Positions 31,825 to 41,061 are shown, counted from the stretch's first letter. The stretch is DNA of 64,000 nucleotides from Beijerinckiaceae bacterium (GCA_947370975.1 CANBNG010000020.1:17815-81814), one strand, 5' to 3'. The notes: a model not told the origin generated them from the letters alone. Numbers and translations are program-made.

Positions 31825-32652
31825 TCAGCTCTCGGACTTCTCGGCGAGAATCTGGTCCATGCCGCGCGCGGGCTCGGCGCAACCGGCCTCGCCGACGACA
31901 CGCGCCGGAACCCCCGCCACCGTCTTGTTATGGGGCACCGCCGCCAGCACGACAGAGCCTGCCGCAACACGCGCGCAATAACCGACTTCGATATTGCCAA
32001 GAATTTTCGCGCCCGCGCCGATCAGGACGCCACGGCGAATCTTGGGATGGCGGTCGCCGCGCTCCTTGCCCGTGCCCCCCAGCGTCACATCCTGCAACAG
32101 CGAGACATCGTCCTCGATCTCGGCGGTCGAGCCGACAACCAGCCCCGTCGCATGGTCGAGAAAAATGCCCTTGCCGATGCGCGCGGCCGGGTGAATGTCG
32201 GTCTGGAAGACCTCCGAGGAGCGGCTTTGAAGGTAGAGCGCGAAATCCTTGCGGCCGCGGCTCCACATCCAATGAGCAAGGCGATGGGTCTGGATCGCGT
32301 GGAAGCCCTTGAAATAAAGCACGGCCTCAATCAGCCGCGTGCAGGCCGGGTCGCGGTCGGCAACCGCCAGAATATCGGCGCGGATGGCCTCGCCGATGGC
32401 GGGATCCTCGGCGACAGCCTGCATGAAATGATGGCGGATGAGATCGCCCGGCAGCGCCGGATGGTCGAGGCGCGCGGCAATGCGATGGGCGACAATATCC
32501 TCGATGCTCACCAGATTGAGGATGGAGCCCAGAATGAAACCGGCGAGCTCGGGTTCACGGCTGACAGCCTCGTCCGCTTCCGCACGCATGCGGATGAAGA
32601 TCGGGTCGTTGGGCCCCCACGAGACCATTTCGGCCGGATGCGCCTGCGCCAT
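31825..32652 (-). CDS. cysE: Serine O-acetyltransferase
   Basis: The 275-residue enzyme makes O-acetylserine for cysteine synthesis. The N-terminal helical domain (SAT_N) runs to about residue 140, then comes the hexapeptide helix with FLDHATGLVVGSTAEIEDDV, LLQDVTLGGTGK and RHPKIRRGVLIGAGAKILGN, and the C-terminal tail typical for CysK contact is acidic. ATG 32652 with GGAGGAG upstream. About 96 bp precede DUF3126, so one transcript may cover cysE, DUF3126 and the carbonic anhydrase-like gene. Confidence 0.96.
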   Translation of the reverse strand: MAQAHPAEMVSWGPNDPIFIRMRAEADEAVSREPELAGFILGSILNLVSIEDIVAHRIAARLDHPALPGDLIRHHFMQAVAEDPAIGEAIRADILAVADRDPACTRLIEAVLYFKGFHAIQTHRLAHWMWSRGRKDFALYLQSRSSEVFQTDIHPAARIGKGIFLDHATGLVVGSTAEIEDDVSLLQDVTLGGTGKERGDRHPKIRRGVLIGAGAKILGNIEVGYCARVAAGSVVLAAVPHNKTVAGVPARVVGEAGCAEPARGMDQILAEKSES

Positions 32653-32716
32653 TTAAAGAAACTCCTCCACGCGCATTCTTCTACCACGCACGGCGGCCAG
32701 AGAGCGAGCCTGACCG

Positions 32717-33484
32717 TTACGGCCGCTCCTTGAGGAAGGCCAGCACGCCTTCCTTGTAGACCTTGTCACCCACCGCCAGATTGTGGTCGCGGCCGGGAAT
32801 ATCGAGGGCGCGCGCATCCGGAATCATGGCAGCAACCCGGTGCGGATCGCCCGCCACATCGTCCTTCGTGCCGATGGCGATCAGCACGGGCACGTGGATG
32901 GCGCCGGCCTCCTCCAGCGTCAATGTCTGGCGGGAGCCACGAATGCAGGCGGCAAGCGCCCGCAGGTCGCTTTTGGTCTGTTCGGCAAAGGCGCGGAACA
33001 TGCGCTGCATGGGGTCCGTGAGGCTCTCGAGCGCGGGCGCGTCCATCGCGTCGGCAATCCCGAGCGGCAGGCCAAGACCATCGACGAGATGATGCCCCAG
33101 CCCGCCGAGAATGGCGGAGCGCACATGACCGGGATGGCGGAGCGCGAGCCAGGCGGTGATCCGCGCGCCCATGGAATAACCCATGACATCGATGCGCCCG
33201 AGCTCGAGATGATCGATGAGCGCGCGCGCGTCCTCGGCCATGGTCGCGGTGTGGTAGGCCTCCGGCTCATAGAGCTTCTCGCTCTGGCCATGGCCGCGAT
33301 TGTCGAGCGCGATGACGCGCCGCCCCGCATGAGTCAGCGTCTTGACCCAGAGCGTATTGACCCAATTGACCGCATGGTTCGAGGCAAAGCCATGAATGAG
33401 CAGAATGGGTTCGCCGAGGTCAGGCCCGGTCGGGGGATGGTCGATATAGGCGATGCGGACGCCGGCCGAGGAAAAATGGTGCAT
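32717..33484 (-). CDS. Alpha/beta hydrolase
   Basis: A 255-residue alpha/beta hydrolase. LLIHGFASNHAVNW forms the oxyanion region, ALDNRGHGQSEK precedes the nucleophile elbow GYSMG, the acid is Asp in GTKDDVAG and the base His in PGRDHNLAVG. Esterase, lactonase or C-C hydrolase activity is possible; the substrate cannot be read. It lies 64 bp upstream of cysE on the same strand. Confidence 0.93.
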   Translation of the reverse strand: MHHFSSAGVRIAYIDHPPTGPDLGEPILLIHGFASNHAVNWVNTLWVKTLTHAGRRVIALDNRGHGQSEKLYEPEAYHTATMAEDARALIDHLELGRIDVMGYSMGARITAWLALRHPGHVRSAILGGLGHHLVDGLGLPLGIADAMDAPALESLTDPMQRMFRAFAEQTKSDLRALAACIRGSRQTLTLEEAGAIHVPVLIAIGTKDDVAGDPHRVAAMIPDARALDIPGRDHNLAVGDKVYKEGVLAFLKERP

Positions 33485-33613
33485 GGACGCCCCGTGAAGA
33501 CAGTCGCGGGACCATATAGGAAAGCCCCCGCGCCGGTGAAGGCCCGTTTTTGGGCCTACCCAAAACCGCGAGCCTCGCTTATGGTGCGGCCCGTTCGAGA
33601 ATGACCCCTGCCC

Positions 33614-33880
33614 ATGACGGGATTATCTGCAATGGCTGAACATTCCACGCCGCATTTCCACAACCAGCCGGGTGTCCCGGTCGTTCGTGTGGGAGCGAAG
33701 GAATTCATGTGCATTGGCGCGCTGCCGCCCTTCGATCATCCCCATATTTTCATCGATATGGGCCATGAGAGCGAGGCGGTCTGCCCCTATTGCTCGACGC
33801 TCTACAAATTTGACGCGGCCCTGCACGGCCATGCCGACCCGGCGGCCTGCGAATGGAAGACGGACCAGGCGGCCGCCTGA
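33614..33880 (+). CDS. Zinc-finger domain protein (zf-CHCC / NDUFS6-like)
   Basis: An 88-residue protein with the mitochondrial complex I subunit NDUFS6-type zinc site: FMCIGA, then HPHIFIDMGH and VCPYCSTLYKF. Alphaproteobacterial homologues accompany NADH dehydrogenase. ATG 33614 is used; ATG 33632 (MAEHSTPH) would give an 82-residue form. The end overlaps the monooxygenase gene by 28 bases. Confidence 0.9.
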   Translation: MTGLSAMAEHSTPHFHNQPGVPVVRVGAKEFMCIGALPPFDHPHIFIDMGHESEAVCPYCSTLYKFDAALHGHADPAACEWKTDQAAA

Positions 33881-35097
33881 GCGCCTTGGACCCGCATCGG
33901 GTCGACGCGCGTCATTTTCTGATTGCCGGAGCCGGCATTGGCGGCCTCGCCGCAGCCCTCGCGCTTGCACGCACCGGCGCGCGCATCACGCTGCTCGAAC
34001 AGGCCCCCGTGCTGGAAGAAGCCGGCGCGGGCTTGCAACTCTCCCCCAACGCCAGCGGCATCTTGAGCGAGCTTGGCGTCCTGCCACGCCTTGAGGGGCT
34101 GGCAATGGCGCCCGAGCGCCTGCGCGTGCGCAGTGCGACGAGCGGGCGCGACCTGATGTTCATGCCGCTTGGCCAAACCGCCCGCGCGCGCTGGGGCGCG
34201 CCGACCCTCGTCGTCCATCGGGCTGACCTGCAACGCGCCCTGCTGGAGGCCGTTGCCGAGCAAGACATGATCACCTTGCGCACCGGCGTCGAAATCACCG
34301 CCTTCACGCGCGAGACTGACGGCGTCCACGTCCATGCGACGGGCGACACGGGGACTATCTGCGGCGATGTGCTGATTGGCGCGGATGGCGCGCATTCGCG
34401 CATCCGCCGGAGCCTCGGCCTTGGCAGCGAGCCTGTATGGTCTGGCCGCACCGCCTGGCGCGCGCTTGTGCCGGCCAGCGAGGCTCCCGCTTTCGCGCGT
34501 GCCGACGAGACCAGCCTTTGGCTGGGCGCGCGCACGCATCTCGTGCATTACCCGCTGCGGCAAGGGGCGCTGATCAATATTGTCGCCATCACCGATGATG
34601 GCTGGCGGGGCGCTGACCCGGCACGCTTCTGGACCGAACGCGGGGATGAGCGCGTCGTCACGCAGCGTTTTGCCGATTGGCACATGGAGGCGCGCGGCCT
34701 GCTTGAGTGCGTGCGCGACTGGCGGCGCTGGCCCTTGTTCGATTGCGATCCGCTCAAGCGCTGGAGCGCAGGGCCGGTTGCGCTGCTGGGCGATGCCGCC
34801 CATCCCATGCTGCCGTTTTTCGCACAGGGCGCGGCGCAGGCCATCGAGGATGCGGGCGCGCTCGGGCAGGCCTTCATGCCGTGCGCCACCGGCGTGCCCT
34901 CCATCACGCGCGCGCTGGCCGATTACGAGCGCAAGCGCGTAGCGCGTGCCGCTCGCGTGCAGACCGCGTCACGACGCCAGGCCATGATCTATCACCTGAG
35001 CGGTCCCGCCGCCCTCGTGCGCGACATTGGCATGCGGGCCTTGCCGCCACAGGCGGTGATGGCGCGCTTCGACTGGCTGTATCGCTATCCCGCCTGA
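33853..35097 (+). CDS. FAD-dependent monooxygenase (salicylate hydroxylase-like)
   Basis: A 414-residue class A flavin hydroxylase. The Rossmann motif GAGIGGLAAALALARTG begins near residue 25, GADGAHSRIRRSLGL is the DG motif, and GDAAHPMLPFFAQGAAQAIE is the FAD/NAD(P)H GD motif. A ring-hydroxylating role is likely, and a ubiquinone-synthesis hydroxylase cannot be excluded. ATG 33853 overlaps the zinc-finger gene; a non-overlapping TTG near 33886 is an alternative. Confidence 0.88.
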   Translation: MEDGPGGRLSALDPHRVDARHFLIAGAGIGGLAAALALARTGARITLLEQAPVLEEAGAGLQLSPNASGILSELGVLPRLEGLAMAPERLRVRSATSGRDLMFMPLGQTARARWGAPTLVVHRADLQRALLEAVAEQDMITLRTGVEITAFTRETDGVHVHATGDTGTICGDVLIGADGAHSRIRRSLGLGSEPVWSGRTAWRALVPASEAPAFARADETSLWLGARTHLVHYPLRQGALINIVAITDDGWRGADPARFWTERGDERVVTQRFADWHMEARGLLECVRDWRRWPLFDCDPLKRWSAGPVALLGDAAHPMLPFFAQGAAQAIEDAGALGQAFMPCATGVPSITRALADYERKRVARAARVQTASRRQAMIYHLSGPAALVRDIGMRALPPQAVMARFDWLYRYPA

Positions 35098-35103
35098 GCC
35101 GCC

Positions 35104-36177
35104 TCAGCGCGGCGCATTGGCGACATAGGCTTCAAGAAACTCCCGCGTACCAGGCGAAATCGACAATTGTCGGCGCACGCGATCATTCACGCCCGGCCCC
35201 GAGACGAATTCTGGCACATAGCCCAAAGTGCGCTCGCCATCGGCTGCATATTCCGGGTCCTTGTTCAGCGCCTGAATGGCCTGCGTCATGGCTGCAACGG
35301 CCTGCGGCGGCACGCCGGGCGGCATGACGATGAGACGCTGCATCGCGCCATTGACCGCGAGAATGGTGCGATAGACATCCCACAATTGCCCGTAAGGCGG
35401 ATAGCCTTTGATCTTCTCGTAGAGCTGCGGGAAGGACATCATGTCCACGCCTTCCATCTGGCGGGGCGTGCGGAAGGTTTCGCCGTCATAGCTCGGATCG
35501 TAGAAGATCGGGATGACCTCGCCCGAGCGCACCATCGTGGGTTCGATCATGCTGCGATAGGAGGGCGGGGATTCAGCGTAATAATTGATTTCGTTTTGTT
35601 GCAGCGCGAGACGCGCCGCCTGACTGCCGCGATAGGCGGTCACATATTTATATTTCAGGCCCAGCATATCGAGGCTCAGGCGCAACAGCAGATCCTTGGC
35701 ATTATCCGCGCCCAGACCGCCCGAAACCACGCCCTCGGCCTTGCCGAAATCAACCGCGCTCTTGAGGCCGGGCTTGATATCGGCGCGCGCGAAATAGACG
35801 GTGGTGCCTGGTTGATAGGCCACAAATTCGTAGGTCTTGAAATCGACGCGGCGCTGCGCACGCTCATTGATATAGCGCCAGGTCGCACCCGTGACATAGC
35901 CCATGGCCGTGCCGTCGCGTGGCGCGATCTCGCCCAGATAATTCGTGCCGATCACCCCGCCTGCACCATCCATGTTCTGGACAAGCAGGCCGGAGAGCCC
36001 GTCAATATGTTTCACAATATGTTTGGCAAACAGCCGCCCCTCGATATCGGTGGGGCCGCCGGCAGCGTAATTGATCATGAGTGTGATGCGTTTGCCCTTG
36101 TAATAGGGCTCTTCGGCATGGGCCAACCCGCCAAGGGCAGAGGCCATGACCGCCAACGCGATGCGCAAAAGCCGCAT
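35104..36177 (-). CDS. Second orphan Bug/TctC-like substrate-binding protein
   Basis: A 357-residue periplasmic binding protein with signal peptide MRLLRIALAVMASALGGLAHA. The family motifs YYKGKRITLMINYAAGGPTD, LLVQNMDGAGG and IAPRDGTAMGYV are present. It is only distantly related to the one at 23435. No TctAB transporter genes are adjacent. ATG 36177 has GGAGGAG five bases upstream. Confidence 0.85.
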   Translation of the reverse strand: MRLLRIALAVMASALGGLAHAEEPYYKGKRITLMINYAAGGPTDIEGRLFAKHIVKHIDGLSGLLVQNMDGAGGVIGTNYLGEIAPRDGTAMGYVTGATWRYINERAQRRVDFKTYEFVAYQPGTTVYFARADIKPGLKSAVDFGKAEGVVSGGLGADNAKDLLLRLSLDMLGLKYKYVTAYRGSQAARLALQQNEINYYAESPPSYRSMIEPTMVRSGEVIPIFYDPSYDGETFRTPRQMEGVDMMSFPQLYEKIKGYPPYGQLWDVYRTILAVNGAMQRLIVMPPGVPPQAVAAMTQAIQALNKDPEYAADGERTLGYVPEFVSGPGVNDRVRRQLSISPGTREFLEAYVANAPR

Positions 36178-36393
36178 CTTTCTCCTCCACGTTCGTTTTA
36201 TCGCGCCGATCATTCCATCCGCATGCCCAGAAGGTTATGCAAAATCGAGCGGTTTCATACAGTCTTGCCTCTGATTACGCTGTCGCACAAGGAGAACTTC
36301 CGTCGATGGCCCTCTCTTGCCTGAACTGGCTGCAACCGCGCGCGCACAAGAGCGTTATCATCTTGGCCGCAGGGGCGGCGGGGAGACATACGC

Positions 36394-37287
36394 ATGCAGG
36401 TCAGAACGCTGCTGGGCGCCAAGGGTCTGGATTTCACCTCTGCCTGTCTTCAAAGTCTCGTCAGTCAGTCAAAAACGCCAATCGAACTCGTCATCCACGA
36501 GGATGGCAGTCTTAACGAACGCCATCGCGATCTGTTGCGGGCGCGCATATCGCCGGGCCTCCGGTTCATCGGGCGGGAGGAGGCCAACGACCTCGTCGAG
36601 CCCGCCATCCGCGCCTATCCAGCCCTGCGGACGTTCCGCGCGACGGATGTGTTCGCGGGCAAGATCCTCGACATTTCGATTGCCGAGAGCGGACCGCGCG
36701 TGCGCTATTGCGACAGCGACATCTTTTTCTTCCGGCCCTTCGAAGGCCTGTATGGGGCCGCCGGGCCAAACCAGTGCATGTTCATGCGCGACCGCTTTTA
36801 TGCCTATGCCTTTTCACGAAACGCGCAGGCGCGCCATCTCTTCCCGCTGCCAAGAATGCTGAACGCCGGGCTGATCGATGCGCCCAAAGACAAGATCGAC
36901 CTCGATTGCCTTGAGCATCTGCTTGCCTCCCGTCTGCTCGCGCCAGGATGGACGGAACAAACCATGTGGGCAGTGCTCGCCAAGCGCATGGACGCAATCT
37001 GGCCAGAAGCGCTCACGATCCCCAAGCGCGGGGATCCTCTTGGTCATGAGGTCGCCTGGCACCTGACCTCGAAGGTGCGCGGATTCTGGGCCATGGATAA
37101 TCTGATGGCCTGCGCCAAGGCACTCGCGGATTCGCCAACCGCCCAGATCGAGATGCGCACTTTCGAAACAATGCCCTATTGGCGATATGTCCTGCATCAC
37201 ATGCAGCATGCGGTCGAATGGCGGCGCGACATCATCCGCGGCGCGCTCAAGGACAGGCTTGCAGCAGCCAGAGCCTCATCGGCTTAA
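36394..37287 (+). CDS. Putative glycosyltransferase with DSD motif
   Basis: A 297-residue soluble protein. An N-terminal alpha/beta part has ELVIHEDGSL, and RYCDSDIFFFRPF carries a DxD-like motif of the type that binds nucleotide-sugar and metal in GT-A enzymes. The family is not recognised with certainty. It is encoded convergent with the membrane-protein/SMR/UbiA unit, and a shared role in surface glycan synthesis is plausible. ATG 36394 follows a GGGGAG. Confidence 0.65.
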   Translation: MQVRTLLGAKGLDFTSACLQSLVSQSKTPIELVIHEDGSLNERHRDLLRARISPGLRFIGREEANDLVEPAIRAYPALRTFRATDVFAGKILDISIAESGPRVRYCDSDIFFFRPFEGLYGAAGPNQCMFMRDRFYAYAFSRNAQARHLFPLPRMLNAGLIDAPKDKIDLDCLEHLLASRLLAPGWTEQTMWAVLAKRMDAIWPEALTIPKRGDPLGHEVAWHLTSKVRGFWAMDNLMACAKALADSPTAQIEMRTFETMPYWRYVLHHMQHAVEWRRDIIRGALKDRLAAARASSA

Positions 37288-38966
37288 GGCGCAATTTTGT
37301 AAACGCAGCGATCCTCCACTTTCACGACTTCGCGCTGAGCGCCCGCGCAGCGATCGACCAGATAATCGATGGCATGCGCGCGCGCATAGGCGATGCGAGA
37401 CTCGAAATCCGGCAGCGCCATGACCTCGCCGATCCGCTCGCGCCAGAGGCGGTAATAGCTTGGCTGCCACATGACGGCAGCACCAGCCGCAAAATCCACA
37501 AAGACCCTGCGCTGAGCTGTGAACCGAAACACTTCATGCCCGCGCGCCAATGCCGTCAGCGGAAAATCGGCCGGTGGCGGATCGACGAAATTGAAAACGG
37601 GAATCATGAACAGCGCCTCGGCAGGTGTGACCGCGCGCGCCCATAAGCCGATCTCCCGCCAGACTGCAATCTGGCGTTCCAGATCGCGATTGACCAGCAC
37701 ATGCCGCAGCACCACTGCGGGCCAGACAAGCCCAACAGTCACAGCCAGAACGAGCGTCCGGAAGCGATATTTTGCAAGCACCGACATCAGGCGATCTTTT
37801 GCCTGCAGGCGTGGCTCGAGCAGCAAGGCGAGACCTGCCAGTGCAAGCAGCGGCCGCAGGCTCGTGCCCCCCAGCACAAGCAGCGGCGCGCCGAACAGGC
37901 GCTCCGACACGCTGGCGCTGCTCAACCAGACTGTTGTGAGCACAGCCAGTGCGAGACCACCAAACAAATGGACGCCCACCCCAGCGCGCAGCAGATGCAG
38001 ATTGAGAAACACGGGCGAGCGCGTGACCAGCGGCAGCAGCGCACCTGCAAGCCAGAGCAGCAGAAAGGCGCAGATCGCGACAAGGATGAACAGCGCGCGC
38101 GGGTCGCGCTGCTTCAATCGCCATGCGGCGAGCAGAGACACAGCCGAGACGAGGCCAAATTTGGCGAGTTCGCTCCAGGGATGTGACGCGACCAGAAAAT
38201 GCCCGGCATAATAATGCGTGAGATAAGTCGGATAATCGAAGTCGACGGGCGCGCCAAACTCCGGATTGGCGAGGACCGATTTCACAACCACGCTCGCCAA
38301 TGCGCCAAAGATCAGCAGGCCCGGAATGGCCTGCAGGACAAGGCTGCGAAAGGCGATTTCCTTGCGCATCAGTTGCACTAGTGCAAGGGCAGCCACCGGC
38401 ACGGCGCACCACACACCCATGAAGGCGTTCAGGAAAAAAGTCACGCCCGCAAAGGAAAGCGCGAGCGTGAAACGGCTCTGGGCTGCGGCCCAGACACACA
38501 GGAGCATGCTCGCATTGGCGGCTTCGCTATGGGTGAAATTGGCGGTAAACAGCCCGCCCGCCCCCGCATAGGAGCCTCCGACAAGTAGGCTCGAAAAGGC
38601 GACCAAGGTGACAAAGACGAGGCGTTGGCCAAGGCTTTGCACGCCGATCAAGGCAGCGCAGGCGAGAAAGCCGACAAAGGCGCACAGGCGCGAGAGCACG
38701 GCGAGCACGAAAAGCAGCGTGAAAGCGCCCTCGCCCGGCGCCAGTCCATAAAGCCCCTGCCACAGGCCTGACGAATAAAAGCGCAGCGACTGCACGAAAG
38801 CATCCTGCGCAAATTGCGGCAGATCCGGCAGTCCTGCCAGCAACGGCAGCTGGAACAGATGATTCCACGCGCCCGGCACATCGCCCGTGTTGAGCATCGA
38901 CACCAGTGTGCCGACAAGCGCCGCTGCCACAAAACCCGAGGAGCCTTTCATCGCGTTCTGTTTCAT
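37284..38966 (-). CDS. Large integral membrane protein, GT-C-like
   Basis: The 560-residue product has about twelve hydrophobic segments in the first 440 residues and a soluble C-terminal domain (after RDLERQIAVWREIGLWAR). This layout resembles GT-C transferases that use polyprenyl-phosphate sugars. Its third gene position after UbiA-HAD and an SMR carrier (10 bp gap) supports that. The C-terminal part contains LTALARGHEVFRFTAQRR and two cysteines near the end. Function is inferred from context only. Confidence 0.65.
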   Translation of the reverse strand: MKQNAMKGSSGFVAAALVGTLVSMLNTGDVPGAWNHLFQLPLLAGLPDLPQFAQDAFVQSLRFYSSGLWQGLYGLAPGEGAFTLLFVLAVLSRLCAFVGFLACAALIGVQSLGQRLVFVTLVAFSSLLVGGSYAGAGGLFTANFTHSEAANASMLLCVWAAAQSRFTLALSFAGVTFFLNAFMGVWCAVPVAALALVQLMRKEIAFRSLVLQAIPGLLIFGALASVVVKSVLANPEFGAPVDFDYPTYLTHYYAGHFLVASHPWSELAKFGLVSAVSLLAAWRLKQRDPRALFILVAICAFLLLWLAGALLPLVTRSPVFLNLHLLRAGVGVHLFGGLALAVLTTVWLSSASVSERLFGAPLLVLGGTSLRPLLALAGLALLLEPRLQAKDRLMSVLAKYRFRTLVLAVTVGLVWPAVVLRHVLVNRDLERQIAVWREIGLWARAVTPAEALFMIPVFNFVDPPPADFPLTALARGHEVFRFTAQRRVFVDFAAGAAVMWQPSYYRLWRERIGEVMALPDFESRIAYARAHAIDYLVDRCAGAQREVVKVEDRCVYKIAP

Positions 38967-38976
38967 TCCCGCGTTC

Positions 38977-39354
38977 CTATGCGCTCAAGGCCACGGCAAT
39001 GACGCCCATGACGATGGCGCAGACGCCCGCCACACGCAGCGGCGAGAGGCTTTCTCCAAGCAGGAAATGCCCCGCCACAACCGTGATGACGATGCCCAGC
39101 GACACGAAGGGATAGGCAACCGACACATCGATCTTCGTCAGCACGAAAATCCACAGCAGAACGCTCACGCCAAAACAGGCGAGCCCGAGCAGGATCGGCA
39201 GCGACAGCGCCGCGCGCGTCAGCGCCTCCAGCCACGCGCCCATGGCCAGCGCCTTCTGTAGTTCTGGCCCGGACGCGCCGATTTTCAGCAGCACCTGCGC
39301 GCCCGCTGTCAGCACCACGGAGCCAAGAACAGGCAGGAAAAGCATCAGCCGCAT
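38977..39354 (-). CDS. Small EamA/SMR-type membrane carrier
   Basis: A 125-residue protein with four hydrophobic helices. VLTAGAQVLLKIGA, LWIFVLTKIDVSVAYPFVSL and GHFLLGESLSPLRVAGVCAI match the small multidrug resistance/EamA fold, like ArnE/ArnF flippase subunits. Placed between UbiA-HAD and the GT-C-like gene (gaps 29 and 10 bp), it could flip a lipid-linked sugar. Confidence 0.85.
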   Translation of the reverse strand: MRLMLFLPVLGSVVLTAGAQVLLKIGASGPELQKALAMGAWLEALTRAALSLPILLGLACFGVSVLLWIFVLTKIDVSVAYPFVSLGIVITVVAGHFLLGESLSPLRVAGVCAIVMGVIAVALSA

Positions 39355-39383
39355 GGCGTCCAGTCTCCGGTCATGTCGAGGAA

Positions 39384-40826
39384 TCAGATGGCGATGAGAA
39401 CCAGCGCGACGATGCAGACGAAGGCCCGGCGGCTTACGCGGTCGCGCAAGGCAAAGACCACCGGATCGTCATCCATCAGCCGGCGATGGGCCATCATCAG
39501 CGCGCGCGCGAGCCAATAGAGCAGCACTGGGCACGCCAGCCAGAGCGCCCAGGGCCGCGAATAGGCCGTCTCAGCCATGGAGGATGAAATATAGAGCGCG
39601 AAGATCGTGACCGAGTTCATGCCGCTGGCCGCGGCAAGGGCCGCGATGATGGGCAGATCGGAGACCTTGTAATTGCGGTTTCTGGGATCGGGCAGGCTGC
39701 GCTCGGCAATATTGGCGAGTTCGACATAACGCTTCATCAGCGCGAGCGACATGAAGATAAAAATCGAAAAAGCCAGCAACCATTGCGACACAATGACATC
39801 TGCCGCGATGCCGCCAGCCAGCACGCGCACCGTGTAGAGCAGCGCAAGCGTCACGACATCGGCAATCATCTTTGACTTGAGGCTGAACGTATAGGCCGTC
39901 GTCATCGCAAAATAGCCCGCAAGGCAGGCCAGAAACAGCGGCGAGACAAAGGCTGCAACAAGGCCTGCCGCCAGCAGCAACACAGGGGCCAGCACCGTGG
40001 CCGCCGCAATCGGAATTGCGCCGCTGGCAAGCGGGCGATTGCGCTTGGTGAGATGGGCGCGGTCGGCCTGCAGATCGACGAGATCGTTCAGCAGATAGAC
40101 GCTCGATGCGCAAAGCGAGAAGGCGATCACGCCCGCAAGCACAGGGCCAAATGTCGCCAGCGTGAATTTATGCGCTGTAAACATGGGCACGAAGAGCAGC
40201 AGGTTCTTTGCATATTGGTGCACGCGCACGGCCTCGAGCCATTTGCGCAAGGGCACGGGCGGCGTCTCGATGGCCTCGGCCTCTGGAGCAAGCCCGGCCA
40301 GTCGTGCGCGCGTGGAAGCCCCCGCGCGCACATGATAGGCCCTGCCCGCTTGCGCCCAGACCGGCAGGTCGGCCCCGCTGTCGCCGATATAATCGAACCC
40401 GCGCGCCCCGAACGCCTCGACCAGCCGGGCCGCCTTGTGCGCGCCCTTGAGGTTGAACTCGGCATCGGAGGCAAAGACACCGTCGAAAAGGCCAAGGTGA
40501 GCGGCAATCGCCTCCGCATGGGCGCCATTGCTGGCGGTCGCGAGATAGACAGGCCGCCCCTCCGCCTTGGCGCGGCGCGCATGCGCCAGCACCTCCTCGT
40601 CATAGGGCAGCGTGGCGTAATCGAGCGTGCTGCGGCTTGCAAAAAATGCCTTCAGGGCGGCCCGGCCGCGTGAGGCAGCGCTGAGCAGGCCAGAAGGCCA
40701 GCCAGCCGCGAAGGAGGCAAACAAAGTCTCAAAGAGGAGGTCGCTGCGTAGCAGCGTGCCGTCGAGATCGATGACAAGCGGCCGCTGCCCGCTGAGCGCC
40801 GACGGCGCAATGAGTTCATCCGGCAT
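39384..40826 (-). CDS. HAD hydrolase-UbiA prenyltransferase fusion
   Basis: The 480 residues form a fusion. Residues 1 to about 190 are a HAD phosphatase with DLDGTLL (Asp20, Asp22) and GDSGADLPVWAQAG. Residues about 195-480 are a polytopic UbiA-type transferase with NDLVDLQADR (Asp248, Asp251, Asp255) and the second Asp-rich or YxxxLK region FSLKSKMIADV. Homologues of the UbiA part transfer phosphoribosyl to decaprenyl phosphate, and the phosphatase would then remove the 5-phosphate. ATG 40826 (MPDELIAPS) is chosen over an upstream frame extension. First gene of a three-gene unit. Confidence 0.88.
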   Translation of the reverse strand: MPDELIAPSALSGQRPLVIDLDGTLLRSDLLFETLFASFAAGWPSGLLSAASRGRAALKAFFASRSTLDYATLPYDEEVLAHARRAKAEGRPVYLATASNGAHAEAIAAHLGLFDGVFASDAEFNLKGAHKAARLVEAFGARGFDYIGDSGADLPVWAQAGRAYHVRAGASTRARLAGLAPEAEAIETPPVPLRKWLEAVRVHQYAKNLLLFVPMFTAHKFTLATFGPVLAGVIAFSLCASSVYLLNDLVDLQADRAHLTKRNRPLASGAIPIAAATVLAPVLLLAAGLVAAFVSPLFLACLAGYFAMTTAYTFSLKSKMIADVVTLALLYTVRVLAGGIAADVIVSQWLLAFSIFIFMSLALMKRYVELANIAERSLPDPRNRNYKVSDLPIIAALAAASGMNSVTIFALYISSSMAETAYSRPWALWLACPVLLYWLARALMMAHRRLMDDDPVVFALRDRVSRRAFVCIVALVLIAI

Positions 40827-40885
40827 TGCCCATCCAACAATCGCGCGTTGCGTGAATATAGTCTGGATTAGGCCCGAAAGTATCT

Positions 40886-40914
40886 TGCTATGCAATATAA
40901 TTTGCAAAAGTCAA
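40886..40914 (-). promoter_or_regulatory. Possible promoter of the UbiA-HAD unit
   Basis: TTGACT (40909-40914, minus strand) with 17-bp spacing to ATAGCA. The region is AT-rich, 60 bp before the ATG at 40826. The -10 match is weak. Confidence 0.3.
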
Positions 40915-41061
40915 GATCAAGGTTGCTGAATCTAAAGCATTTTGGTGGCCCCTGCGGGGCCGCCTAAATCTAGCAATAACAGCTAGTTATTGCAAAGTGG
41001 GACGTTTTTCGCGGTCTCCATTTTTGGGGGTTTTTTTGATGCGCTGTCCCACTTTGAGGCC
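40915..41061. other. Chromosome-prophage junction region
   Basis: No gene is seen here. The region contains GGCCCC/GGGGCC (hairpin near 40948-40964), the palindrome GCAATAAC-AGCTA-GTTATTGC (40973-40993) and the inverted pair CAAAGTGGGAC (40993-41003) / GTCCCACTTTG (41045-41055). The first hairpin may terminate a chromosomal transcript. The palindromes mark a plausible attachment region, but the right end is outside the window so no core repeat could be verified. Confidence 0.4.

Noticed and set aside
31309..32733. A 474-residue plus-strand frame over DUF3126 and cysE
   Set aside because: Antisense to two clear genes and crosses their intergenic gap; no motif or ribosome site.
40827..41061. 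A tRNA gene as attachment site at the junction
   Set aside because: No cloverleaf arms or TTCGA-type T-loop could be found in this stretch on either strand.
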